Below are positions 23,049 to 34,468 of a stretch of 64,000 bases of DNA, piece after piece. The number at the start of each line of letters is the position of its first letter. Positions within the stretch are counted from its first letter, which is position 1. The stretch is from Selaginella tamariscina (taxonomy: Eukaryota; Streptophyta; Lycopodiopsida; Selaginellales; Selaginellaceae). The translations under genes and the position numbers were made by a program. The notes under the pieces are model-generated. The model did no database searches. It worked only from the letters and a program-made list of their open reading frames with translations, and was not told where the DNA came from. The stretch is from the NCBI GenBank assembly GCA_003024785.1, contig PUQB01000047.1, forward strand, positions 429,652 through 493,651. Direction: 5' to 3'.

Positions 23049-24104
23049 TATCAAGCCATGACCCAGGAACAAAGAAGAGAGTAAGATTCTGAGGACAAGG
23101 GAGCTTGACTCAGAAGCAAGATAAGGAGCAAGACAGGAACTAGCAACTCAGGAGCATGACAGGAATTAGGAACTCAGGAATCAGGAGTAGGACAAGGAAG
23201 CTTGACTCAGGAGCAAGACAAGGAACAGGACAGGAACTAAGAACTTAGAAGCAGGACAAGGAGCAGGATAGGAACTAAAGTAGGATAGTAAAATAAGGAG
23301 CAGGATAGGAATTGGAGCAGGTTAGCAGGACAAGGAATAGGATAGGAACTGGAGCAGGTTAGCAGGACAAGGAATAGGATAGGAACTAGAGCAAGATAGC
23401 AGAATAAGGAGCAGGATAGGAACTGGAGCAGGTTAGCAGGACAAGAAACAGGATAGGAACTAGAGCAGGATAAGGAGCAGGATAGGAACTGAAACTCAGG
23501 AGTAGGATAGGAACTGGAACTCAGGAGCAGGATAGAAACTGAAACTCAGGAGCAGAACAAGGCGCAGGACAGGAACTAGGAACTCAGGAGTCAGGAGTAG
23601 GACAGGATTTAGGAGCAAAACAGGAATAGGACAGGATTCAAGAGCAAGATAGGAGCAAGATAGGATCTAGGAGCAAGACAGGAGCAGAACAAGAACCAGG
23701 AACGAGACTGGAGCAGGACAGGATCCAAGAGCAAGACAAGGAGAGAACATGAACTAGGAACAAGACAAGAGTAGGAGGCAAGGAGCGAGACAAGAACAAG
23801 ACAAGACAAGATTGATTGTAGAAAGACTGGTGTTGATAGTAACTGATTATACAACAATTAGGTCGGAGCTTTTATGCTCACAACTCCAAGAGCTAATCTG
23901 GTCATGAGCCTAATCTAGTCATGAGCTAAAAATGGTGACCCTTATCCTTTAGGCATATCCCATAGAAATATCTTATAAGAATATCCTATAGATATATCCT
24001 ATAGGAATATTTTGTAGGTATATTCTGTAAGCATATCCTATATCCCGTATCTTGTATCCTATATCCTATATCCAGAATCCTGCATCCTGTATTGGGTCCT
24101 AACA
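23049..24104 (-). repeat. Expanded 5' LTR of the deleted chromovirus
   Basis: On the minus strand it starts TGTTAGGACCC and ends GGCTTGATA. It is 1056 bp long against about 600-650 bp for chromovirus 1. The extra length is a run of AGGAGCAGGATAGGAACTGG-like units at about 23150-23600, on the plus strand as read here. The run looks like tandem expansion of the family's TCCTG words. Confidence 0.8.
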
Positions 24105-25206
24105 GCCATTCGCATGGACGACACAATATACTCTATCGGAGTTATGGCCTTTAATCCATATGTGAGCTTAAAAGGTGTCATGCCTGTAGTCACTTTATAA
24201 GCGATCCTATAGGCCCAGAAGACTTCTACTAATCTTTCATCCCAATCCTTTCTACTTTCTTAAACCACCTTCTTTAAAACATTTTTAAGGACTTTGTTTG
24301 TAACTCAGCATGTCCATTACCCTATGGATAATATGGTGTGGACTTTTTATTTTATCACAAACTCTTTCATGAGCATTTCTATCGTTTCATTATGAAATGC
24401 TTTCCTTTATTACTCACAATTTCCTTAAGAATACCATAACATACTATTACAGTATTATATATAAACCTTTGCTATATTATACACATCAAGCCTTCTTATA
24501 GGCTCTGCCTTTACCCATTTAGTCATATAATCTATTAAAACCAATATATATTGATTCCTCCTTGAACTTGATTAATTTGTCATATAAAGTCTATTCCCCA
24601 TTTCTTGAAAGGTTGTAATGGGAGAATTGGATTATAAGGTTGTATTTGTTTTTTTGGGGGCAATTGTGCACATTGGCATTTATCACATGCCGTACAATAG
24701 CTACCTACATCTCTCCATAAGGTAGGCCATCATAATCATGCTTAAAAGATTTTCCTTCTTGTTAATTCCTTTGCAAAATGGCCTCCTACAATGCCTAAAT
24801 GAATCTCTTTAAGAACCTCTGAGACATCTAAAAGGTCTACACACCTTCGTAACACTCCATCAAATCCCAATTTATATAACTTTCCTCCACGAGAGAAAAG
24901 TGTCGTGTCCTCACAACAAATAACTTTCTTTCGTCTGTTGTCTTATAAATAGGCGGATTTATTTCAGTGGTTAGATATTGTGTTATATGAACTAACCACC
25001 TTAATGTAACACCTACACAAAATAAATTTGCGTCAAGAAATCATCTATAGTGTTGATAGGAACTTTGCATGTTTTAATGCGACTTAAGTGGTTAGCTTGT
25101 TTATGCTACCTTCCTAGTTTATGAATTATCTCAAAATCATATTCTTGCAGAGTAAAAACCATCTGGCTTACTTTCTTGTAAGTACAAATTTATTAAGTAA
25201 ATATAG

Positions 25207-26060
25207 TTAAGCCTTATGATCCACAAAAATTTTAACTTTATTAATCAAAAGGTAGTGTTTAAACTTGTGAATAGCATATACCATCCCCAATGTTTCCTTT
25301 TCTATGGTAATGTAATTTACTTCCGCAAGTGTCAGCCTACGGCTAGCATAATAAATAAGACAATCCTTTTTGTCCTCCTGCATTTGCGTAAGGATGACTT
25401 CTATAACAATATCAAAGGCATCTACTTGTACATGGAATTTCTGATCCCACTTAGGACTAACCAATTTCAAGGCCTTAATAAGAGCCTTCCAAAGTTGGTC
25501 AAATACTTCTTGACACTCTGATGTCTAATCATATGGTACATCCGCCTTAAGTAAATTTGTTAAAGGTTTTGCGATATCAGCATAATGCTTTATAAATCGC
25601 CTATGATAGCCTATATTGCTTAAAAACCTTTGTAACTCCTTTATATCATGTGGTGGTTATAAGCCCATGATAACCTTAACCTTATCCTACCAATATACCT
25701 TCCTTATAACCACATGTTCTAAACGGATTCCTAATTTGATAAAGAAGTTACATTTTGCTGGACAAAGTAACTAAATTCTGTTTACATTTCTGAAAACATT
25801 TTTATAGATAAGGTATAAACATTAAAGTTTTTCATAAAGACTTTCATAAAATCTAAAAGATATTCTTGAAAGGTATATGTTATAATCATTTGAAATGTAA
25901 AGGGTGCAATACATAAGCCAAAAGGCATAACCCAATAGGCATATGCACTACATGGACTTATAAAAGCCATCTTATGTTGATCTTCAAGAGCTACCATCAC
26001 TTGATTATATCCTGAAAGCCATCTATATTTCATGTCCAATTACATTATTCAGCATTTCCT
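25207..26060 (-). pseudogene. Reverse transcriptase-RNase H remnant
   Basis: Two open segments remain: 25782-26039 has the RT palm part (SGYNQVMVALEDQHKMAF, VMPFGLCIAPFTFQ), and 25207-25470 has RNase H (FHVQVDAFDIVIEVILTQ, TIEKETLGMVYAIHKFKHYL). The YxDD motif region between them is lost or shifted. The family is gypsy by the order of domains. Confidence 0.75.
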
Positions 26061-26860
26061 ATGTGAAAGGAATAGGAAAAGTATCTTTAGCTATAACATC
26101 ATTTAACTTTTTATAATTTACACATACTCTTAGCTTCACATTTTTTTAAGGACAATCACAATTGGTGATAACCATTGTGCTCCTTATATTAGATATATAA
26201 AGCCAACATGTAACAACTTATTAATTTCATCTTTAACCAACTTCGCATAATTGGGATTCATCATGTATGTACTTTGTTTAGCCAGTTGGCATCTCGACCA
26301 TAATTGAATAGTGTGCATAAACAACTTTAGGGGTATTTATTTTAGATCTTGATAGGACCATGCAAATACATCTTTATACTTTACTAACAATGTCAATCCT
26401 TTATCTTTAAAATCAGAATCTAGTCTTGAGCTATAGTCAGCACCTTAGGTTCCTTCTCTGTACTTATATTGACTTGTTCTAAAGGATTGTTAATATAAAT
26501 ATAAGTGTAGTTTACAGGTTGTTCCTATAGATTAATTTCATAAGGTACAACCCCAACTTATCACGTCTCTTTTCCTTTTGGGAGATCTTCCTTTTCTCCT
26601 TCACAATAACATATAGATCAATCTCTACAAGGGCTTTCAGATTAGGATATGTCTTTAAAATTTCTTCCTCTTCCTGATCATAGCCATGCATCCAATCATA
26701 TTCTTCCAATGCAATTGGTTTATCCTTCTTTGCTAGATATCTCTTAGCATGAGTATAGATATCCACCTTCATATCACTTGTCATTTTTCTTAAACCCTAG
26801 TCCTGCACAACTTGGGCAATCTTAAGCCAAGGTCAGGCCAACAACATAGTATATGTTGTG

Positions 26861-27094
26861 TCATGTCCTTTCATTCGTAAGACTATTAAGAATATTTGAA
26901 TTTAAGTCCTTAACAAATATGGTAATTGTTCTCATTATGCCTAATGGCCTTACATTTTGTTGATCAGCCATTTTAAGGTTAAATGGCGTAGGTTGAATTG
27001 GTCCTAAACTCATTCTTTTACATTCACCCGCTTTAATAAAATTCACACTTGAACCTCTATCTATTAACACTCTCGTTAACTTATTCCTACCCAC
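26861..27094 (-). pseudogene. Retropepsin-like protease remnant
   Basis: The motif RVLIDRGSSVNFI corresponds to the D-T/S-G-S/A active site with Thr replaced by Arg. The following IMRTITIFVKDLN fits the usual strand after the flap. It is open for 77 residues, then broken. Confidence 0.6.
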
Positions 27095-27805
27095 ATATAC
27101 TGTGGTACAAGGAAGTTATCCATCATAATGACCTTTATACAATACTTCCTTATGCATTTTACAAATTGTACATCCTTCATTTGAAGGTGATGTTTATTGA
27201 ATCAAACTTAAATGCATTCAATATCTAATTTCTTATGTAAGGAGCTACATGTATCAATTGTCCAAGCATAACTTTTACCTCCTGATTTATAACTTAGTGA
27301 TACATTGAATCCATTGTCTTATCCTATAATAATAAAAATGAAAAACCTTGTTTACTTTTGTCTATAGCACCTATCATGGAACTATCTAATTCGTTATCAA
27401 TCCAACCTTTTTGGTTAGGGTTTCGCTCTTGATCATTTACCTTTTCTTGTAACAAACCCACCTTCTTGTTAGGAATAATACCTATCTCTCCTTCTCCTTA
27501 ACAAGAATATTCCTTCTCATTCCTTTGAAGAGCTGAAACTACCCTTGCTACCAGTAGATACTCATCTTTTCCCTCCTCCATTTGAATTAACCGTGTTGTA
27601 GGGTGCACATTATTCATCCTAGTAGAAGTAGGAGGTTGTCCATTCTGCCTAGGACATTCCTAAAGAGATGTCTTATTTCACCACATGTATAATTCCTACC
27701 CTGTGGTCCTTGCTTATCACTTGTCTGATTATATTGATCATTTCTACCTCTTTAACCTTAATACTCTTTTATATTGTTTGTCATTTCTTTCTCTATATCA
27801 ACACA

Positions 27806-27886
27806 ACAAAGGGTTGTACCTTAACGACACAAGCTGAAGCTTGCACCGACAGAAGAGCAACGAACTCAGTCATGAACCCTTTTGTC
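27806..27886 (+). repeat. 80-bp patch of the non-coding element's LTR
   Basis: The block beginning AAGGGTTGTACCTTAACGAC and running through the GAAGCTTGCACC and AGAGCAACGAACTCA words is almost identical to 43676-43745 and 49367-49435. It sits inside gag remnants of the old gypsy element. The high identity of such a short patch suggests a recent small capture or conversion event. Confidence 0.7.
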
Positions 27887-29384
27887 GTCCATTTTATGGA
27901 CCATTTCTTTCTTATAATACATGTCCTCTCTATTTATGTAAGGAATATCATTCCTTCTCTCATAATATTCATTATTTCTATTTTGATAAGGAACCTCATT
28001 CCTTATACCATATGATATATTATTTCTATTCTTATAAGGAATAGCATTATCGTTTATATCATTCCCACGATTCCTATTAGGTGGGAACCTTTTAAGAAGT
28101 GGACGTTCATCTGTTCTCTTTTCTCTCTCTATATGAGCCACATTCTAATTCAAGAAATGTTTATAATTCCGAGTCACATATCCTTCCTTTTTGCATTTTG
28201 GCACGTAGGCAGTTGCAACCTACATTCTTCCATTGTATGGCCAAGATTATTACACTTAGTGCATCATACCTTTGCCTTTATCTCCTCATTAATTATCATT
28301 CCCTTTAAAAGTTTTCATCATTTTGAGTCAATGCTTTCTCATTTATTGGATATTTATAAACCTTTATTACATCAGCTTCTTCTTCCTCTTCATCAGAGGA
28401 TTCTTCCTTTCTTCTATATATTTACAACTTTCCTTCTGCAATTTTTTTTACTCCTTCTCATATATTTTTAATTAATTAATAAGATCCTCTTTATCCTTTT
28501 CATTGATAGTGAGTGTTAAATCTCTATATGGTTTTAGCAACCCTTGCTTATAAAGACATCCATCTTTACATATGCTTTAGACTTTTCTCATGTTTCTTAA
28601 AACAATGTGTATATTCATCATCTTTTTGTTTTGCCATAAAGGATGGTTCTTAACTTCTTTGAATGTTCCTCAGGCAATTCCTCATTTTTAAAATATTTTT
28701 TAAAACCATCAATAACCTTTCGATAATCCTCTTTGATTTTCTTTTCAAGATCATAATGCCAATCAGAGCATTTCCTTTCAATATATGTGGAAATATTAGT
28801 TTTTTTGCATCCGTCACCTTATATAGTTTTACTACCTCTTTGAACTATTGTAAATGTCTTTTTGGATTCTCTTTCTTTCCTGTAGAGAATGTGGTATACA
28901 TCACCTTACCCCAAACATTCCCGGAAAAAAGTGCCATATTTGAAATAATCCTTTGCTCTGGTGTACTTCCTCTTACACCTTCCTCCCTGTTCTCATGAGA
29001 TCCTTTTCCTTGCAATTTTAGTATATGAACATGCACTCTTTCCCTTCCTCTCACATTCTCTTCTAAACCAATTGTTTCATATTGCCTCCAATTATTTGGA
29101 TCAACATCAAATTTTTGTATTTTTTTGCAATATATATGTCTAAGTCATATATATATGATTCTTTTTCATTCAATAGCCTATGCCATCCTTATCCTTGACC
29201 TTGAAGATGGGTCTGAGGAATGAAATAAGCATTCATGGGCAATAAGTAAACTTTCCTTTTCTATGCATGAACAATATTTTCGCATGTAGTAAAAAAGATA
29301 GTCAAAAAGGAAAACGTTTAGTTTTTCTTGACGGTTGTGAAAAGGTTTCGATTGAATATGAAAAGTTTATTCAATAAGGGTGAT

Positions 29385-29690
29385 TCCTTAAGGGGTAAGT
29401 CACAATGCCTTAACTCTATCAAGGCATGTCTCCTCAACGGGGTTGGTGCATGAGTCTGTCTAAGTCTTTTGGACAAGATCCTAAGGTCTACTCAGGTTAT
29501 CTTTTACAGTTTGGAGGATAGTCATTATAAAGGACTTAGGGTGAAACCCTAAGTCTTATGCCTACTTGGACATCTAAGTTAGGCTCTAGGGGTTGTCTTA
29601 GAAGACTTGGCATTGCTCACATACGAAATTGATGTCGGAAAGCCATTTGATAGCCACGTGTTAGCCCCTAGGTTAAAACTCTGAATATTT
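29385..29690. repeat. Second part of the degraded LTR begun at 10871
   Basis: Read on the plus strand this matches the reverse complement of the first about 400 bases of the LTR at 42406: GGGTGATTCC, then AAGGGGTAAGTCACAATGCC, two GACTTAGGGTxAxxCCTAAGTC-type blocks, CACGTGTTAG and finally TTAAAACTCTGA. It continues almost exactly where the 10871-12041 part stops. Confidence 0.7.
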
Positions 29691-32600
29691 GAGAATATGA
29701 AAAACCACTTTAATAAATGCTTCTTAAAATTATATCATTAAACATATGAAAAACTACCAAAAAATCATTTTCAAAACAATACAAAAAGTTGAATGAAAAA
29801 TCACATTAAAACCACATCTTAAATCACATATCAAAACATATAATAAATCATATCCAAAGTTAGGTAAAAATAAGAGATGTAACTATACAAAAGCCACATC
29901 GAATATGTTACAACAAAATAAAAAACATTAAAAGATTACATGAAATACTAGATGAAAAAGTCGTATATAAAACTGTTAAAAAAAAAACTAGTTGACATGT
30001 GATTTGCAAAAATCACATTTGGTTTTGGTTTTGTATGAGTTTGTTTGAAAAAAAACATAACCCTATTAAAGAGCAAATTAAAAAATCATGTAAAACATCT
30101 AAAAAAACCCTATACATAGTAAAAAAACTAGTCAAACAATCTGCTAATAATGTCATGATTCAACATGTCAACCACCAGTACATGCCACAATTCACAGTAA
30201 CCACCTGACTAAGTCATACATTTTGACTTGTTTTGTATTGTTTATTATTTTTACACACATATAGAGAGAGAGAGACAAATTTAGATGCATGTAGTGTTAA
30301 TCTTGCCAATTTTCTAAACACAAAGGCAATTTACCATGCACATTATATGTATGTTCTATCCAATAAAACCTGAAAAGTAATTTCTTCTTAACCATGCTTA
30401 GCTTATCATATTATGCTTATGCTGCTTAATTAAGTGTTAATCTAAAATGTTCTTAAACCTATCATATAAAAATTACATTTATGAGATTTGAATTAAACAC
30501 CTTTAGGTTTATAGGCAACCAACTTAACCAATATGTCAATATTGTAACCTTCAATTTAATTTCACATGCATAGTATATATTACCATTGCAAACATCTTAC
30601 TACATAAGCTCCTTTTTAAAACTTAATTCTAGGGTTTTAGTCTTATCAACTATAAGGTAATTACATCCATTTAGTTATTGTGTATATTTTTTTCAATTCG
30701 GGTTGTCAATGTTAATTATTATTCCAATTAAATTCAATGAAAGTCAAATTCAACTTTTAATTTCTTAATTTTCATATTCAAAATTGATTTATAATATGCA
30801 ATGACTCTTTTTATATGATTTGGTTTTACATGTCCAAATGCCAATTTGTTAATTGGAAGTGATGTAAAACATAGTGTTGGACAACTTTGTAGAAAACATG
30901 AAAGTAAGATTCCACCTCCTAGATGCTCTATTTTTAATTTTATTTACTACTTACTTTCTCACATAGTTTTTTGTTTTTATAAGAAATCACTTTTTTCATC
31001 AACGTGAACGCATGGTAATACTATAATTAAGGTTAGTCCACATGCTAAATGCTGTATTCATATGCCGTTTTTCAATGCCATATAATGTCGTATTCTAATG
31101 CCATAATGCTGATACACAATGCGAAATTCCAAATTCCCCTAGATTTTTTTTATTTGGCCTAATTATTAGGCTCTATTGGCTCTTCTAAGCTTGTCTTTTG
31201 TGTGTAGTTTTAATAATTACTATTGCATCCCACACATGCCATTGGCATTTGATGAGGTAATTTCTCTATTTTTATCATTGTTTTTCATCCAGATTATTTG
31301 TTACATGTCTTAACTTTAATTTATGAATTGGATGTTATATAAAACATATACCTAGACAACTTTTTAGAAAGAATAAAAGAGAAATTTTGACCTCCTTAAG
31401 GAGTTTTTTTTTAATTATTCACTTTTTCTTTTATGACATGAATTTCTCTGCTTTTACAGTATCTAAGCTTTTAAAGGAGCATGAGCATATACAGCAATTC
31501 AATTAAGATTAATCATGTGCATGTGCTTTATTATGTGACTAAGTTGCATGTCAATGTTATGTGGTTTGCATGCCATATGTTGTGTTAATAGGCATAAAGC
31601 CAATTCCAATGCCAAATGTTATATGCCATATGCCATATTCCGTAAAATGCCTTATTCCGTATGATGTAGTTGTTGTTACAATCCATTGCTATATCCCATA
31701 TATGCCATATGACAATTCCATGTACCAAATGCCAAGTACCATATTCCAAAGCCATATACCGAATACAGTATTTCAATGCCAAATCCTAAGTCTATTAGTA
31801 CATGTTTATTGCATAGTTTTTTTTGTTTGCTTTGCCTGAGTTTTTAGAGTGTAATTGCATTATGTGTATATGTGCTATCGATATAATAGCTCCTCCAAAT
31901 GCAAAATTCCAAATTTAATTGTCATTTGCCAAATGCCAAACTCCAAAACCAACCAATGGTTCACTACTATCATCGCGCCAAATTGTTACTAAACACCTTG
32001 ACAAGACAATAGCAGTTTGAGCTGTGGTGGTTTTAAAAATGACCAAATGATAGTATGAACGCAAAGCATGTACATGTTAATACATGAATGTTTATTAAAT
32101 AGAGCTTATTTACAAAATCAATCATAGCTTTTTCATTACAACATGCAATCCATATTTTGGATGTCATTCCTCGTAAAAGAACTATCTCTCCCACCAAAAA
32201 ATCATAATCCAAAAATGTGTTACATTCCATAAATAACCGACATAAACCACAATGCCAACACACTAGCATTACAAGTAACAATATGATGTACCCCACATAA
32301 TACCAGACAAACTATAATGCAAACAAAATTCAAAATACCCATACACAAACAAACCAGTTGCAAATTGGACAAAATGCCTAGTCAAGTGCACTGATCTTCC
32401 ACAAGCAAACACATGCCCTCTGAATTTAAAAGAACTAATCAGTGGCATACCCACACAAATCCACCGTCGGATTGGTTTTCAATATGAACCACTCACTCCT
32501 GTATATAAGTTAGAGTTCTTGAAACTAATGAGTTAATAAGCACAAAGCTGTAATTCTTCCTATTCACAGGTCCTCGTAATATTTCATTCCAAACATAACA

Positions 32601-32720
32601 TAACCATGCTTAGCAATATTAAAACCTTGCTTATTTAGATCTAAAACGTGCTTAAACCCTTGTACACACCACATGGAACTACAAGCTATAAGTATGCATG
32701 AAAGTAAGACAATACAAAAA
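29691..32720. other. AT-rich intergenic DNA with degenerate ATGCCATAT repeats
   Basis: I see no supported gene. Two patches (31065-31130 and 31560-31940) are built of degenerate words such as ATGCCATAT, CCAAATGCC and CCATATTCC. A segment at 32240-32450 resembles 54990-55115, on the other side of the large transposon and in the same orientation (for example ACATTACAAGTAA, CCCCACATAAT). The remainder is AT-rich and featureless. Confidence 0.5.
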
Positions 32721-32746
32721 TGCAAGTTGTAACTAAGTGGGGCATG
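32721..32746 (+). repeat. Left terminal inverted repeat
   Basis: TGCAAGTTGTAACTAA followed by GTGGGGCATG. The right terminus read on the minus strand is TGCAAGTTGTAACTAA followed by AATGGGCATG: 23 of 26 positions agree. Confidence 0.75.
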
Positions 32747-33007
32747 ATACGTGAAAATGGGAATATAAAATAAATTACTAATTAATACTTAAGTTTTAAT
32801 TATTAATTAATCATTTAATTAATATGTAATTAAGCCTTAAATATTAATTAATTAATTAATTAATCCTTCAATAACCTTACTTAGTAAGGAATATTCCTAA
32901 AATATCTTAGAATATTCATATTATTCTAAAAATAGTTTACAATAATGAAGAAATACTATCAAACATAATTACAAATGAAATCATTTTCTTATCAACATGT
33001 TAATTTT

Positions 33008-34153
33008 TTATAAATACTTTCTTTCTATCATACAAAGAAATCTTTTCATTTTGTCTAAATCATCACTCTCCGGATTAATCAAATCATTTTGGTCAATATC
33101 TTGATGTTGTTGCCACCACTTAACACTCTCACGAATGCAATTGGGAGTTGCCATCCTTGTTAATACATAAGATGTGATAAGAGAAGGTCTGCATAAAGGC
33201 TCATCTAAAAACTGACGTTCCTTAAGAATAATATTATAAAGCGCCCGGTTGCTATCCTTCATTTTATAAAATTCAATATCACGAGAAAGAAAAGCTTCAG
33301 GAAATGTATGATACGGTGGATACTGCTCACAAAAATTTTCGAGATTCTTCTTTCTGAGGCACGTATCCAAGTAGTTCACTAGCTCATCCATGATATCGGT
33401 ATCAGAATATGGATCGAAAGTGATTGGATGAATACAAAATGTTTTGGTTGAGCATAGCCTTCTGAGGAGAGTCGTCTACTACTAACATCTGTGCGTTCTT
33501 CATTATCCTTAAGCGACTGATCTCCCCATGAGTCCCAATTATTCTTTCATTCTTGAAGAAGTATGGCTTGCTTTCCTTTCTTATATTGTGAAATTCGAGA
33601 GGTTTATGACACATTCGCTGGTCAAAAATCCAATCTTTACGAATCACCTCTTCTGCAACTACAATGTTTCTTAAGTAAATTCAACAGCGGTGTTAAGTTA
33701 TGAATCTGCATGCATGACCAAATCCCCACAAGCGCACCCATCTCCTTAAGCTTTTGAAAGAGACGATCCAACCCTGGACGAAAAATAATATCATATCGAA
33801 ATTTACCATGACAAGGAATGAAATCTCCTTGTTTGATTTCTTTTTTCTATCCTGGGCCTTTGTCGATGAAGCAGAACACCATTGACATCCAACAACACAA
33901 TATGGCCATGAGTAACATGAGATGCGTTTGCCTCTTGAATACTTTGCAAATCACTTGTTTGCTCCCTTTCACATTTATCCGTTGCCACTATCTCGTTGCC
34001 TATCCCTTCATCATTTAATTGTACATCATCCTTACAAGATTCAGATATTGCATGCGCTGAAGAAATTGATTTCGGAACTGAAGCCAATAAAAATGATGAT
34101 GAAGTGGCCCCCATGGTAACGATGTTTTGAGCTGCATTATTATCCATTTCCTG
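33008..34153 (-). pseudogene. NLI-interacting factor (FCP1-like) HAD phosphatase-like gene, frameshifted
   Basis: The fold is that of the NIF/FCP1 branch of HAD phosphatases. Motif I is HIVLLDVNGVLLHR (about 33870), with Asn where the canonical DxDxT/V has its second Asp. Then come IIFRPGLDRLFQKL and LVGIWSCMQ (about 33700-33790), and motif III/IV MLVVDDSPQKAMLN (about 33450-33500). The tail FDPYSDTDIMDELVNYLD follows the family pattern. The N-terminal about 90 residues are acidic and low in structure. At least three shifts (about 33830, 33660, 33400) break it. It sits 260 bases inside the left terminus and downstream of the methyltransferase-like region in the same direction, so it may be the 3' end of the same transcription unit. 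It could be captured host DNA. Confidence 0.6.
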
Positions 34154-34468
34154 CATGAACTCTGTCATTCTGACATGTGGCACAAGAAATTGTCGCCAAA
34201 CCCCTCTCTTACCTCATGGCAATGCTGAAAATCCATGTTCTCAATTATTTCATTACATCTGCAAAATGATAATTAGCTGACCTTAAAATTATCAAGGTAT
34301 ATTATTTACCTTGTTAATGTGTGACCCATGTTTGAACTAAAAGCTTCATTAATCCTTGAGAATTTATTTTCTGTACAAATATAAAAAAATATACAAAAAT
34401 GCCTTATGTTACACTCATTTACAACTATTCGTCACTCTATCAATTCATTATCAATTCTTCTTCGCTAT

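Larger units (their letters stand above)
19863..24104 (-). mobile_element. Deleted relative of the chromovirus, inverted
   Basis: This is the same family as 12058-18374 but on the minus strand and shorter. Present are the 5' LTR (23049-24104), gag (about 22945-22030), protease (21979-21498), a Pro-rich linker (21500-20990), the integrase zinc-binding part, the chromodomain and a truncated 3' LTR (19863-20356). Reverse transcriptase, RNase H and the integrase catalytic core are missing, so it could move only with help from another element, if at all. I find no clear target duplication. Confidence 0.85.
24105..29150 (-). mobile_element. Old degraded Ty3/gypsy element
   Basis: All domains lie on the minus strand. 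Gag remnants are at about 29054-27650, with an Asn/Arg-rich stretch of repeated YxNRNN units at 28141-27866. A protease region is at 27094-26861 (VLIDRGSSVNFI, with the active-site Thr changed to Arg). Reverse transcriptase is at about 26060-25782 (WVMPFGLCIAPFTFQ), RNase H at 25470-25207 (YYASRRLTLAEVNY) and the integrase C-terminal part at 24240-24107 (EVFWAYRIAYKVTTG, FKLTYG). Stops and shifts are frequent. The deleted chromovirus abuts its integrase end at 24104/24105. I could not define its LTRs. Confidence 0.8.

Noticed and set aside
31561..31839. 92-residue frame in the ATGCCATAT patch
   Set aside because: It is low-complexity with repeated MPY/CHMPY words derived from the nucleotide repeat and has no family similarity.
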